Under the pieces are notes generated by a model. It searched no databases. It was not told the DNA's origin and saw nothing but the letters and a program-made list of their open reading frames with translations. Shown here in pieces: positions 6,965 through 16,364 of a stretch of 64,000 nt of DNA (position 1 is its first letter; the number at the start of each line of letters is the position of its first letter). The position numbers and the translations under genes are program-made. This DNA comes from Parabacteroides massiliensis (GTDB lineage: Bacteria > Bacteroidota > Bacteroidia > Bacteroidales > Tannerellaceae): contig NZ_LT700189.1 in NCBI RefSeq assembly GCF_900155425.1, positions 613,787 to 677,786 of the forward strand. Direction: 5' to 3'.

Positions 6965-8842
6965 ATGATAATTCCATTTAAGGTGAAGACCTTCTCATTC
7001 CTGTTGGCTTGTGCCTGCTCGACGGCAGCGATGGCGCAAGTTGTCAATGACTCTCCTGTCAGACATGTGAAGATATCCGGTTATGTAGGGACTCGGATCG
7101 CAGATTGTATCGAACATCGTGTGAAAGCGCAGGATGTGGACCATCTGGTCGAACCGTTCCGCCACCAGAACGAGCAGTCGCGCTGGCAAAGCGAATTCTG
7201 GGGAAAATGGATACAAGGAGCGATCGCTTCCTATCGTTATAACCGGGACCCGGAACTGTACCGGATCATAAAGAAGGCTGCCGAATCGCTTATGGCAACA
7301 CAACAACCGGACGGCTATATCGGGAATTATGCACCGGAATACCAGTTGCAACAGTGGGATGTCTGGGGACGCAAGTATACATCATTGGGGTTGATCGCCT
7401 GGTATGATCTGTCGGAGGATAAGAAAGCATTGGAGGCGGCTTGCAAAGTGGTCGACCATCTGATGACGCAGGTCGGGCCCGGAAAGGTGGATATCGTCTC
7501 GACCGGCAATTATATCGGCATGCCGAGTTCGTCCGTCCTCGAACCTGTCATGTATCTCTATAACCGGACGAAAGAGAAACGTTATCTTGATTTTGCCCAA
7601 TATATCGTCGGACAGTGGGAGACCCCCGGCGGTCCGCAGTTGATCAGCAAAGCCATTGCCGATGTGCCCGTGGCCAACCGTTTCCCGCATCCGAAAACCT
7701 GGTTTTCGAGGGAGAACGGACAGAAAGCGTATGAAATGATGTCTTGCTACGAGGGGTTGCTCGAACTCTACAAGGTAACAGGCAACCCGCTTTATCTCTC
7801 TGTCGTGGAAAAGACGGTCGGGCATATCGTACGCGAAGAGATCAACGTGGCCGGATCGGGCAGCGCGTTCGAATGCTGGTATGGCGGGAAGGAACGGCAG
7901 ACACAACCGACTTACCACACGATGGAAACGTGCGTGACCTTTACCTGGATGCAGCTTTGCAACCGCCTGTTGCAGATAACGGGCAATTCCCTGTATGCCG
8001 ATTACATGGAGACGGCTATCTATAATGCATTGATGGCCTCTTTGAAAGCGGATGCTTCGCAGATAGCCAAATACAGTCCGCTGGAAGGGTGGCGCCACGA
8101 AGGGGAGGAGCAGTGCGGCATGCACATCAACTGTTGTAATGCGAACGGCCCGCGTGCTTTTGCCATGATCCCCGGGTTCGCTTATCAGGTGCAGGATGAT
8201 TGCGTCCGGGTAAATTTCTATGCTCCCTCGGAAGCGGAATTGGTATTGCCGGGCAAGAAAACGGTCCGGTTGAAGCAAACGACCGACTATCCGCAGACGG
8301 ATCAGATCGAGATAGAGGTCGATCCGGCAAAAGAGACAGCTTTCACCATCGCCTTGCGTATCCCGGCATGGAGCCGGATCGCGACGGTCTCCGTGAATGG
8401 GAAGCCGGAGGACGGTGTCCTGCCGGGCGCTTACCTGTCGGTGAACCGTAAGTGGAAGAAGGGCGACCGGATCACGGTCAAGCTCGATTTGCGTGCCCGT
8501 CTGGTGGAATGCAACCAGGCACAGGCCATCGTGCGCGGTCCGCTTGTCTTGGCTCGCGACAGCCGCTTCGGGGATGGTTTTGTCGATGAAACGGCTGTTG
8601 TCGTGAGCAAAGACGGATATGTGGAGTTGACACCTGTGGAAGCCCCCGGTTTTGCGTGGATGGCCTTCACCGCCCCGATGGTGCTGGGGACGGACCTGGA
8701 AAGCAACCGGGCCCCGAAACAGATCCATTTATGCGATTTTGCTTCTGCAGGAAATACGTGGGACAAAACGCAGCGTTACCGGGTGTGGTTGCCGAAGACA
8801 TTGAATGTGATGCATTCGCCTTATAAGCCGTACAACCAATAG
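6965..8842 (+). CDS. GH127-family glycoside hydrolase (beta-L-arabinofuranosidase type)
   Basis: 625 residues from the ATG at 6965, chosen because it gives a proper signal peptide (FKVKTFSFLLACACSTAAMA, cleavage before QVVND). The rest matches the DUF1680/GH127 (alpha/alpha)6 barrel: WGKWIQGAIASYRY, QQPDGYIGNY, YEMMSCYEGLLELY and HTMETCVTFTWMQL. E321 and C323 (METC) with the C390-C391 pair (INCCNANGPRA) correspond in order and spacing to the zinc-cysteine site of characterised HypBA1 (Glu338, Cys340, Cys417, Cys418). The usual substrate is a beta-L-arabinofuranosyl linkage in plant glycans; exact specificity cannot be read. Location is predicted periplasmic. No SusC/D genes are adjacent, so it is an isolated CAZyme. 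Confidence 0.88.
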   Translation: MIIPFKVKTFSFLLACACSTAAMAQVVNDSPVRHVKISGYVGTRIADCIEHRVKAQDVDHLVEPFRHQNEQSRWQSEFWGKWIQGAIASYRYNRDPELYRIIKKAAESLMATQQPDGYIGNYAPEYQLQQWDVWGRKYTSLGLIAWYDLSEDKKALEAACKVVDHLMTQVGPGKVDIVSTGNYIGMPSSSVLEPVMYLYNRTKEKRYLDFAQYIVGQWETPGGPQLISKAIADVPVANRFPHPKTWFSRENGQKAYEMMSCYEGLLELYKVTGNPLYLSVVEKTVGHIVREEINVAGSGSAFECWYGGKERQTQPTYHTMETCVTFTWMQLCNRLLQITGNSLYADYMETAIYNALMASLKADASQIAKYSPLEGWRHEGEEQCGMHINCCNANGPRAFAMIPGFAYQVQDDCVRVNFYAPSEAELVLPGKKTVRLKQTTDYPQTDQIEIEVDPAKETAFTIALRIPAWSRIATVSVNGKPEDGVLPGAYLSVNRKWKKGDRITVKLDLRARLVECNQAQAIVRGPLVLARDSRFGDGFVDETAVVVSKDGYVELTPVEAPGFAWMAFTAPMVLGTDLESNRAPKQIHLCDFASAGNTWDKTQRYRVWLPKTLNVMHSPYKPYNQ

Positions 8843-8857
8843 ATAAATAAAAATTCG

Positions 8858-8865
8858 TACCTTTG
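8858..8865 (+). promoter_or_regulatory. -7 element of helicase promoter
   Basis: TACCTTTG is an exact TAnnTTTG match 22 bp before the GTG start at 8888. No clear -33 motif is seen. Confidence 0.5.
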
Positions 8866-8887
8866 TATCCCTAAAAATACAAGATAC

Positions 8888-11212
8888 GTGGAAGAATATC
8901 TGAAACAATTGAATGAAAGTCAGCGCGCAGCGGTTGTCTATACCGACGGCCCTTCGCTTGTGGTAGCAGGGGCCGGATCCGGAAAGACACGCGTGCTGAC
9001 CTACAAGATAGCTTATCTCTTAAGGCAGGGATTGCCACCGCAAAGTATTCTGGCACTCACTTTTACCAATAAAGCGGCACGCGAGATGAAAGAGCGTATT
9101 GCCTCTCTGACGGATGAACGGACGGCACGGCGGTTGTGGATGGGGACGTTCCATTCCATCTTTTCCCGTATTCTCCGTTCCGAGGCGGAACGTATCGGTT
9201 ATCCGTCCAATTTCACCATCTACGATGCGGCAGATTCCAAAAGCCTGCTCCGTTCCATCATGAAGGAGATGCAGCTCGACGACAAGGTGTATCGTCCGGG
9301 AATGGTGCAGAGCCGTATCTCGAATGCGAAAAATGCGCTTATCTCTTATAAGGCGTACGAGCAGAACAAGGAGTTGGTGCAACATGATATAGATTCGAAA
9401 GTCCCTTTGCTGCGTGAGATATATAAACGGTACCAGAACCGTTGTCTGCAAGCGGGGGCGATGGATTTCGACGATTTGCTGCTGCAAACGAACATCCTCT
9501 TCCGCGATCATCCGGATGTGCTGGAGAAATACAGAAGCTTTTTTCAGTTTGTGCTGGTGGACGAGTACCAGGATACGAACTTTGCCCAGCATCTGATCGT
9601 ACAACGCTTGTGCGAAGTGCACCGGCATATCTGTGTGGTTGGAGATGATGCGCAAAGCATCTATTCTTTCCGAGGAGCCAATATCGATAATATCCTGCAA
9701 TTCAAGAACCAGTATCCGGGTTGCCATATTTTCAAACTGGAACGGAACTACCGTTCGACGCAAAATATCGTAAATGCGGCGAACAGCCTGATCGACAAGA
9801 ATATGAAGCAGATCAGGAAAACCGTCTATTCGGAAAAGGAAGAGGGCAGCAAGTTGTCCGTCTGTTCGTCCTATTCCGATTATGAAGAGGGATATGCCGT
9901 TGCGGGCAAGATTAACGAGATGAGGATGCGGAATTATGATTATGCCGATTTTGCCATCCTGTACCGGACAAACGCGCAATCCCGCATTCTGGAAGAGGCT
10001 TTGCGTAAAAGAGGAATCCCATATAAGATATACGGAGGCTTGTCTTTCTACCAACGTAAAGAGGTGAAGGATGTCATTTCGTATCTTCGCCTGATTATCA
10101 ACCCGCATGACGAGGAGGCTCTCAAACGTGTGATAAACTATCCGGCTCGCGGGATAGGCGATACGACTTTGAATAAATTGACAGCCGCCGCCACGGAACA
10201 TAATGTCAGTTTGTGGACCGTGCTGAACGACCCGATCGGATATGCACTGCCCGTCAATAGTGGGACGGCGAAGAAGCTGAGTGATTTCCGGGAGCTTATC
10301 GCCGGTTTTATCGAACGGAATGTCAAGCTCTCTGCCGAAGAAATCGCCTCTGCGGTGGTGAAGGAAAGCGGTATTGTCAGCGTCTTGTTTCAGGATCGTT
10401 CGGTGGAAGGAATCAGCAAGCAGGAAAACTTGCAGGAGTTGTTGAAGGGTATTGCCGAGTTTTGCGAGATACGCCGCGAGGAAGGGGCGGAACATGTCTC
10501 GCTCGCCGACTTCCTCTCCGAGGTTTCGTTGTTGACAGACCAGGATAACGATAAGGAAGAACAGGCAAACAAGGTGACGATGATGACGGTACATGCCGCC
10601 AAAGGTCTGGAATTCCGGAATGTTTTCGTTGTCGGGCTGGAAGAGGACCTGTTCCCCTCTGCCATGTCGAAAGACAATCCGAGAGCGGTGGAAGAAGAAC
10701 GCCGCCTCTTTTACGTCGCCATCACCCGTGCGGAAGAAAACTGTGTGCTGACATACGCCAAGAGCCGCTATCGTAATGGCCAGAGCGCGATGTGTTCGCC
10801 CAGCCGTTTCTTGAAAGATATTGATACCCGATATCTTTCTATGTCGGCAGATTCTGTTGCCGGTGGTTCATTTGCCGCCACTCGTCGTTCCCCGGCTTTT
10901 TCCTCTCCTTTCCAACAACCGAAAGCAATGGAAGAAGAGGCCTATGTCTCTCCGGTCGCTCAGGCAGTCGGACGGCAGGCACGTCTGACACGGATGGAAA
11001 CGGCTTCTTCATCTCCAGTCCCGTCTTCTGCCTCGGCATCCGATCTGTCAGGCTTGCATGTCGGGGCTAAAGTCCGGCACGATCGCTTCGGGGAAGGTGA
11101 AGTGATCGCCATTGAAGGGGAAGGCGGCAACGCAAAAGCAACCGTTTCGTTTGCTCATTTCGGCCAAAAACAGCTGCTACTGAAATTTGCACGCTTGACA
11201 GTTGCCGAATAA
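8888..11212 (+). CDS. UvrD/PcrA-type superfamily 1 ATP-dependent DNA helicase
   Basis: 774 residues with a GTG start at 8888, supported by the TACCTTTG element just upstream and by the family N-terminus LNESQRAAVVYTDGPSLVVA. Motifs in order: Walker A AGAGSGKT (27-34), TFTNKAAREMKER, motif II LVDEYQDTN, motif III GDDAQSIYSFRGA, LERNYRST, TVHAAKGLEFRNVFVVGLEE, and RLFYVAITRAEE. A C-terminal tudor-like PcrA domain follows a Ser/Pro-rich linker (GAKVRHDRFGEGEVIAIEG). It unwinds DNA 3'-5' in nucleotide excision and mismatch repair and clears recombination intermediates. Length and motif set fit PcrA/UvrD better than RecB or Rep. Confidence 0.93.
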   Translation: MEEYLKQLNESQRAAVVYTDGPSLVVAGAGSGKTRVLTYKIAYLLRQGLPPQSILALTFTNKAAREMKERIASLTDERTARRLWMGTFHSIFSRILRSEAERIGYPSNFTIYDAADSKSLLRSIMKEMQLDDKVYRPGMVQSRISNAKNALISYKAYEQNKELVQHDIDSKVPLLREIYKRYQNRCLQAGAMDFDDLLLQTNILFRDHPDVLEKYRSFFQFVLVDEYQDTNFAQHLIVQRLCEVHRHICVVGDDAQSIYSFRGANIDNILQFKNQYPGCHIFKLERNYRSTQNIVNAANSLIDKNMKQIRKTVYSEKEEGSKLSVCSSYSDYEEGYAVAGKINEMRMRNYDYADFAILYRTNAQSRILEEALRKRGIPYKIYGGLSFYQRKEVKDVISYLRLIINPHDEEALKRVINYPARGIGDTTLNKLTAAATEHNVSLWTVLNDPIGYALPVNSGTAKKLSDFRELIAGFIERNVKLSAEEIASAVVKESGIVSVLFQDRSVEGISKQENLQELLKGIAEFCEIRREEGAEHVSLADFLSEVSLLTDQDNDKEEQANKVTMMTVHAAKGLEFRNVFVVGLEEDLFPSAMSKDNPRAVEEERRLFYVAITRAEENCVLTYAKSRYRNGQSAMCSPSRFLKDIDTRYLSMSADSVAGGSFAATRRSPAFSSPFQQPKAMEEEAYVSPVAQAVGRQARLTRMETASSSPVPSSASASDLSGLHVGAKVRHDRFGEGEVIAIEGEGGNAKATVSFAHFGQKQLLLKFARLTVAE

Positions 11213-11224
11213 ATCATATCTTTG
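11195..11224 (+). promoter_or_regulatory. Promoter of nspC
   Basis: TTG at 11195-11197 and TATCTTTG at 11217-11224 are separated by 19 nt, a good Bacteroidetes promoter. The -33 part lies inside the last codons of the helicase gene. Confidence 0.6.
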
Positions 11225-11256
11225 TCCGACAGAATAAAAAGAAAAATACTAACCGG

Positions 11257-12396
11257 ATGATAGACTTCAATATGATACCATCTCCCTGTTATGTGATGGA
11301 AGAAGAGTTGCTCCGCCGTAATTTGTCACTGATCAAGAGTGTGAAGGAAAGGGCGGGGGTGAATATAATCTTGGCTTTTAAGGCGTTTGCCATGTGGAAA
11401 GCATTTCCGATCGTGCGTGAATATATCCCGTATTCGACAGCAAGTTCAAAGTTTGAGGCCAGGTTGGCTTTCGAAGAGATGGGCAGCCGGGCGCATACCT
11501 ATTCGCCGGCCTATACGGAAGGCGATTTCCCGGATATTTTAAGATACAGCAGCCATGTGACGTTCAATTCGCTCACGCAGTTCGAGCGTTTCTACCCGAT
11601 GGTACAGGCAGACGGAAACCGGGTTTCGTGCGGTCTGCGCATCAATCCTGAATATTCGGATGTCGAAACGGATTTGTATAATCCTTGTGCGCCGGGTTCC
11701 CGGATGGGAGTGATCAGCGACCTTTTGGGCGACCGGTTGCCCGATGGTGTCGAAGGCTTGCATTTTCATACGCTTTGCGAATCGAGTTCGTATGATCTGG
11801 AAAAGACGTTGGGAGAAGTGGAAAAACGTTTCGGCCGTTTCCTGCCGCATATCAAATGGTTGAATATGGGAGGCGGACATCTGATGACACGAAAAGGCTA
11901 TGACACGGAACATCTGATCGGGCTGTTGCAGGCGTTCAAGGCCAAATACCCGAATCTCGAAATCATCATGGAGCCGGGAAGCGCATTTGCGTGGCAAACC
12001 GGATTCCTGCTGACGACGGTGGTGGATATCGTGGAGAATCATGGCATTAAGACCGCGATTATAGACGCCTCTTTCACCTGCCACATGCCGGACTGTCTGG
12101 AGATGCCCTATAAACCGGTGATTCGCGGGGCTATAGAGCCGGAGGAAGGAAAACCGACCTATCGTATCGGAGGAAACAGTTGCCTGAGTGGTGATTACAT
12201 GGGCGATTGGTCTTTCGAACAACCCTTGAAAGTGGGGGATAAATTGATTTTTGAAGATATGATCCATTATACCGTTGTCAAAACAACCATGTTTAACGGA
12301 ATCCCGCATCCATCCTTGGCTTTGTGGAGCAAGGAGGACCGGCTTGTGATGTACAGGGAGTTCGGCTACGAAGACTACAAGGCGAGAATGGACTAA
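11257..12396 (+). CDS. nspC: Carboxynorspermidine decarboxylase
   Basis: 379 residues, full length for NspC. It is a fold-III PLP decarboxylase of the alanine-racemase/ornithine-decarboxylase type. PLP would bind K42 (ILAFKAFAMWK); other family blocks are HTLCESSSYDLE, LNMGGGHLMTRKGYD, IIMEPGSAFAW, the active-site CHMPDCLEMPY and GGNSCLSGDYMGDW. It decarboxylates carboxynorspermidine or carboxyspermidine in the alternative polyamine pathway common in gut Bacteroidetes. The partner dehydrogenase gene is not in the window. It has its own promoter; the AATTGTCAATT repeats and ftsY follow. Confidence 0.93.
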   Translation: MIDFNMIPSPCYVMEEELLRRNLSLIKSVKERAGVNIILAFKAFAMWKAFPIVREYIPYSTASSKFEARLAFEEMGSRAHTYSPAYTEGDFPDILRYSSHVTFNSLTQFERFYPMVQADGNRVSCGLRINPEYSDVETDLYNPCAPGSRMGVISDLLGDRLPDGVEGLHFHTLCESSSYDLEKTLGEVEKRFGRFLPHIKWLNMGGGHLMTRKGYDTEHLIGLLQAFKAKYPNLEIIMEPGSAFAWQTGFLLTTVVDIVENHGIKTAIIDASFTCHMPDCLEMPYKPVIRGAIEPEEGKPTYRIGGNSCLSGDYMGDWSFEQPLKVGDKLIFEDMIHYTVVKTTMFNGIPHPSLALWSKEDRLVMYREFGYEDYKARMD

Positions 12397-12434
12397 ATAA
12401 TTGTCAATTGATAATTGTCAATTGTCAATTATTT
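12397..12434. repeat. AATTGTCAATT-type repeat, copy 1
   Basis: Three tandem or overlapping copies of an ATAATTGTCAATTG-like unit fill most of the nspC-ftsY gap. Each core (AATTGTCAATT) is near-palindromic. The same sequence type recurs at 54771-54806 and 59949-59982. Confidence 0.6.
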
Positions 12435-12482
12435 AGTAATTTAGCGCACTTATTCAAAAGAAGAACAAAAATAAATAAAGGT

Positions 12483-13436
12483 ATGGGTATTTTTAGCTTT
12501 TTCAGTAAGGAAAAAAAGGAGACTCTGGACAAGGGGTTATCTAAGACAAAAGAAAATGTATTTTCTAAGATTACCAGAGCCATTGCCGGCAAGAGCAAGG
12601 TGGATGACGAAGTCCTGGATAATCTGGAAGAGGTACTGATCACATCCGATGTCGGAGTAGATACTACGCTGAAAATCATATCCCGTATCGAAGACCGCGT
12701 AGCCAGAGACAAATACGTGACGACCGGTGAACTGACAGCGATCCTGCGTGAAGAGATCGCCTCCCTGCTTACGGAAAATCATACGGAAGATCTGGAGTCG
12801 TTTACGGTTCCGGAAGACAAGAAGCCGTATGTCATCATGGTCGTAGGCGTGAACGGGGTAGGCAAGACGACCACGATCGGCAAACTGGCTTATCAGTTCA
12901 AGAAGGCCGGCAAGAATGTATATTTGGGAGCTGCCGATACGTTCCGCGCCGCAGCCGTGGAGCAATTGGTGATTTGGAGCGAACGGGTGGGAGTGCCTAT
13001 CGTGAAGCAGAAAATGGGTTCCGACCCTGCTTCGGTGGCATTCGACACGTTGAGCTCGGCAAAGGCGAACGGGGCGGATGTGGTTATCATCGACACCGCC
13101 GGCCGCCTGCATAACAAGATCAACCTGATGAACGAGCTGACCAAGATCAAGAACGTAATGAAGAAAGTGGTCCCCGACGCACCGCACGAAGTCTTGCTGG
13201 TATTGGACGGGTCTACCGGACAAAACGCATTTGAACAAGCCAAGCAGTTTACAGCCGCGACCGAGGTGAATGCGTTGGCGGTTACCAAATTGGACGGTAC
13301 GGCCAAAGGTGGCGTTGTGATCGGTATTTCAGATCATTTCCGTATTCCTGTCAAGTATATTGGTTTGGGAGAAGGAATAGAGGACCTCCAGGTATTCAAT
13401 CGGAAAGAATTTGTAAACTCCCTTTTCGGAGAATAA
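12483..13436 (+). CDS. ftsY: Signal recognition particle receptor FtsY
   Basis: 317 residues from the ATG at 12483; longer in-frame starts lie inside nspC and are rejected because FtsY homologues start MGIFSFF. A short basic N-terminus, with no long acidic A domain, leads to the N domain (DDEVLDNLEEVLITSDVGVDTT) and the SRP GTPase G domain: P-loop GVNGVGKTT at 122-130, the DTFRAAAVEQL insertion box, DTAGRLH and TKLDGTAKGG. It docks SRP-ribosome complexes at the inner membrane for cotranslational insertion. rimO follows 21 bp downstream, suggesting cotranscription. Confidence 0.96.
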   Translation: MGIFSFFSKEKKETLDKGLSKTKENVFSKITRAIAGKSKVDDEVLDNLEEVLITSDVGVDTTLKIISRIEDRVARDKYVTTGELTAILREEIASLLTENHTEDLESFTVPEDKKPYVIMVVGVNGVGKTTTIGKLAYQFKKAGKNVYLGAADTFRAAAVEQLVIWSERVGVPIVKQKMGSDPASVAFDTLSSAKANGADVVIIDTAGRLHNKINLMNELTKIKNVMKKVVPDAPHEVLLVLDGSTGQNAFEQAKQFTAATEVNALAVTKLDGTAKGGVVIGISDHFRIPVKYIGLGEGIEDLQVFNRKEFVNSLFGE

Positions 13437-13457
13437 AGGAAGTTTGTACCATTAAAT

Positions 13458-14753
13458 ATGAGGAAAAATAAAGTAGACATTATAACGTTGGGGTGTTCGA
13501 AGAACCTGGTGGACTCGGAGCAGCTTATGCGCCAGTTCGTGGCGAACGGGTATACCGTCGAACATGATCCCCATAAGATTAACGGTGAAATCGTTGTTGT
13601 GAATACCTGCGGTTTTATCGGGGATGCCCAGGAAGAATCGATCAATATGATACTCGATCTGGGAGAGGCCAAGAAGAAAGGGAAGATCGGCAAACTGTTT
13701 GTCATGGGATGCCTTTCCGAACGGTTTCTGAAAGACTTGGAAAACGAGTTGCCGGAAGTCGACCGTTTCTATGGAAAGTTCAACTGGAAAGAGCTGCTGA
13801 ACGATTTGGGCAAATCCTACCACAGAGAATTGGCTGCCGACCGCGTCTTGACGACTCCCCGGCACTACGCCTACCTGAAGATCGCCGAAGGGTGCGACCG
13901 CACCTGTTCGTATTGCGCCATCCCGATCAGCACGGGGCATTACCAGTCCGTACCGATGGAAGAGATCGAGAATGAAGTCCGTCTGCTGGTGAAGCAGGGG
14001 GTGAAAGAATTTCAGGTGATCGCTCAGGATTTGACTTACTACGGGTTGGATTTGTATAAGCGCCAGGCCTTGCCGGAGCTGGTGGAACGCATATCCGATA
14101 TTCCGGGAGTGGAATGGATCCGCTTGCATTATGGCTATCCGTCCCATTTCCCTTATGACCTGCTCAGGGTGATGCGCGAACGCGATAATGTCTGCAAATA
14201 TATGGATATCGCCCTTCAGCATATCAGCGACCCGATGTTGAAGAAAATGCGCCGCAACATCACGAAAGAAGAAACGTATGCCTTGATACGCCGGATGCGG
14301 GAAGAAGTCCCCGGCATTCATCTGCGTACGACCCTGATGGTCGGCCACCCGGGGGAAACCGAGCAGGATTTCGAAGAGCTGGTCGAGTTCGTAAAGAAAG
14401 CCCGTTTCGAACGTATGGGGGCCTTTGCTTACAGCCATGAGGAAGGCACTTATTCGTTTAAACATTATACCGATGACATCGCCCCGGAGGTCAAGCAAGA
14501 CCGTTTGGACTATCTGATGCGTATACAGGAAGGAATTTCGGCCGAAGTGAACGGCTCCAAGATCGGAAAGGAATTTAAGGTGATGGTCGACCGGGAAGAG
14601 GAAGATTTCTATGTCGGGCGTACGGAATTCGATTCGCCGGAGGTCGATCCTGAAATTCTTATATCTAAAGATAAACCGTTGATTCCCGGAATATTCTACA
14701 ACGTACGGATTGACGATGCACAGGCTTTCGACCTGTATGGAAGCGTACTTTAA
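13458..14753 (+). CDS. rimO: Ribosomal protein S12 methylthiotransferase RimO
   Basis: 431 residues. The UPF0004 domain has cluster cysteines C13 (TLGCSKN), C51 (NTCGF) and C85 (MGCLSER). The radical SAM domain has C146-x3-C150-x2-C153 (EGCDRTCSYCAIP), and a TRAM-like C-terminal domain covers about 370-431. The opening VDIITLGCSKNLVDSE separates RimO from MiaB. It adds a methylthio group to the conserved Asp of ribosomal protein S12 using SAM and two 4Fe-4S clusters. Probably cotranscribed with ftsY. Confidence 0.95.
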   Translation: MRKNKVDIITLGCSKNLVDSEQLMRQFVANGYTVEHDPHKINGEIVVVNTCGFIGDAQEESINMILDLGEAKKKGKIGKLFVMGCLSERFLKDLENELPEVDRFYGKFNWKELLNDLGKSYHRELAADRVLTTPRHYAYLKIAEGCDRTCSYCAIPISTGHYQSVPMEEIENEVRLLVKQGVKEFQVIAQDLTYYGLDLYKRQALPELVERISDIPGVEWIRLHYGYPSHFPYDLLRVMRERDNVCKYMDIALQHISDPMLKKMRRNITKEETYALIRRMREEVPGIHLRTTLMVGHPGETEQDFEELVEFVKKARFERMGAFAYSHEEGTYSFKHYTDDIAPEVKQDRLDYLMRIQEGISAEVNGSKIGKEFKVMVDREEEDFYVGRTEFDSPEVDPEILISKDKPLIPGIFYNVRIDDAQAFDLYGSVL

Positions 14754-14824
14754 TTTGATATAAAAACTGCAAAGATGTTTGTCGGTTTACGAAAAAATAA
14801 CTAATATAGCTGCATAATCTATTA

Positions 14825-15127
14825 ATGGATGCGGATATGAAAAATAAGGAACTGGTTACTGAACTTGCTTCCCGTATGGGTTGGACTGCGCAGGAAGTCG
14901 CTGAAACGCTTTCTGTCTTGAGTTCCGTCGTCAGTTCGCGCCTGGTAGATAACGACACCATATATTTGCAGGGCTTCGGCCAGTTCGAAGTGAAAAAGAA
15001 AGCGGAACGGATCTCGGTCAATCCTTCGAATGGCAAACGGTATTTGGTTCCTCCCAAACTCGTCCCGGTGTTTAAATCCGGAACGACGGTCAAGAATAAA
15101 CTTAAAGAATTAGGCGAACATGAATAA
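14825..15127 (+). CDS. HU-family DNA-binding protein
   Basis: 100 residues, standard HU/IHF length. It has the helical dimerisation half (KNKELVTELASRMGWTAQEVAETL) and the beta-arm region with GFGQFEVKKKAERISVNPSNGKRYLVPP, matching the GfGtF and NPrTG-type motifs. It bends DNA as a nucleoid protein. A second start at 14837 (MKNKEL) is possible. Its stop overlaps the next HU gene by 8 bp, so the two are translationally coupled and may form a heterodimer. Confidence 0.87.
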   Translation: MDADMKNKELVTELASRMGWTAQEVAETLSVLSSVVSSRLVDNDTIYLQGFGQFEVKKKAERISVNPSNGKRYLVPPKLVPVFKSGTTVKNKLKELGEHE

Positions 15128-16208
15128 CCGGCTGACGATACAGGATTTGGCCGGTCTGTTGGCCGAATATACAGGTAAAGACAAGAATAGTTCCGAACGC
15201 TTTTTGAGGGAATTCATAGCGGTCGTATCAGAAGGTGTCTATACGGACAAGCTGGTAAAGGTCAAAGGTCTCGGCACTTTTAAAATCATTCCGGTGGAGA
15301 AACGTGAGAGCATCCATGTGAACACGGGTGAACGTTTCGTAATCCCGGGACACTATAAGTTTTCCTTCCTGCCGGACAAGGAGCTTCGGGAGCTTGTCAA
15401 CAAGCCGTTCTCTTTTTTTGAAACGACCGAACTGGGGGAAAATGTCGATTTTAGCGATATGGATGTCGTGCCGGACGAACCGGAAATAAAAGAGGCGGAA
15501 GACGAATCGGTCGAGGAGGTGATGCCGGAAGAAGACCCGGTTGTATCTTCAGAAGAAGAACCTGCCGGGCAGCCCGAAGATGAAGGGATGGATACCCTTG
15601 AACCGGTTGTGGACGGACGCCCTGAGGATTCCGAACCTGACAGTCCGAGCGAAGAGGCAGAAACCGGCCCGGATGCGGGACGAAAGAAACCCCGCACGAA
15701 GCGGATTGTCGTTGTTTCTGTGTTTGTATTCCTCCTTTTGCTATTCAATATCGGGCTTTACCTGAATCGAGCGTGCTTTTTCGAAAAGGAAAAAGAGACC
15801 TTGAAGGTTGATACGGTCTTTCCCAAAGGAGAAACAGTTGCGACCGAAGTCGTTGCGGATACGGCAACCGTTTTTGCCAAAGAAGATTCCGCCAGGATTG
15901 TGAGCGAAACAACGGAGGAAAAGCCGGCTGTTAAATCTGAAGCCGCTTCGCCTGAAGTCATTGCCCGTGTCAAGATCGAGCCGGGAAGCCGCCTGACGCT
16001 GATCTCGCTGAAATATTATGGAAGCAAATTGTTCTGGGTATATCTGTATGAGTATAACAAAAACGTCATAAAGGATCCGAATAACGTGCCTATCGGCACT
16101 GTGATCGAGGTGCCTGCACCGGAAATGTACGGCATCGACTGCCGTGACCGTTCTTCCATCGAAAAAGCCGCTGCCCGCCAGACTGAGATACTGAGTGGCA
16201 AACAGTAA
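15120..16208 (+). CDS. HU-domain protein with transmembrane segment and LysM-like domain
   Basis: 362 residues with an unusual architecture. Residues 1-95 are an HU-like domain (GLGTFKIIPVEKRESIHVNTGERFVIPG). Residues 100-185 are very acidic and Pro-rich. A single transmembrane helix lies at 196-215 (IVVVSVFVFLLLLFNIGLYL), preceded by the basic stretch RKKPRTKR, which predicts the HU side in the cytoplasm. After a Val/Thr/Glu-rich linker, 284-333 form a LysM-like module (VKIEPGSRLTLISLKYYG, NNVPIGTVIEVPAP) in the periplasm. LysM domains usually bind peptidoglycan. The layout suggests a tether between DNA or the partner HU protein and the cell wall; that role is an inference. Confidence 0.85.
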   Translation: MNNRLTIQDLAGLLAEYTGKDKNSSERFLREFIAVVSEGVYTDKLVKVKGLGTFKIIPVEKRESIHVNTGERFVIPGHYKFSFLPDKELRELVNKPFSFFETTELGENVDFSDMDVVPDEPEIKEAEDESVEEVMPEEDPVVSSEEEPAGQPEDEGMDTLEPVVDGRPEDSEPDSPSEEAETGPDAGRKKPRTKRIVVVSVFVFLLLLFNIGLYLNRACFFEKEKETLKVDTVFPKGETVATEVVADTATVFAKEDSARIVSETTEEKPAVKSEAASPEVIARVKIEPGSRLTLISLKYYGSKLFWVYLYEYNKNVIKDPNNVPIGTVIEVPAPEMYGIDCRDRSSIEKAAARQTEILSGKQ

Positions 16209-16304
16209 CGAAAACCCTCTCTTTTAAGTAAAATAAAACAAAATAGTTCTGTGCGGGTTAGTATTATTTAACTGCAAAAGTGCAGAATACGAATTTAACA
16301 TTTC

Positions 16305-16312
16305 TAATTTTG
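16305..16312 (+). promoter_or_regulatory. -7 element of the moxR-bat operon promoter
   Basis: TAATTTTG fits TAnnTTTG, 52 bp before the moxR start. A small hairpin (CTGCA-AAAG-TGCAG, 16272-16285) lies upstream. No clear -33 TTTG is present. Confidence 0.45.
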
Positions 16313-16364
16313 TGCATCTTAAAAAAGCGAATAAAAATAGTAACAAAATAATTGAAGAGAATCT

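Noticed and set aside
7382-8728. 448-aa leftward frame opposite the GH127 gene
   Set aside because: Antisense shadow with Arg/His-rich composition; the GH127 active-site residues are on the plus strand.
9020-10594. 524-aa open frame antisense to the UvrD/PcrA helicase gene
   Set aside because: It is a shadow of the helicase reading frame, has no domain of its own and no ribosome or promoter signals; the plus-strand gene is unmistakable.
13452-14498. 348-aa leftward frame opposite rimO
   Set aside because: Antisense shadow; rimO carries all cluster cysteines in the plus frame.
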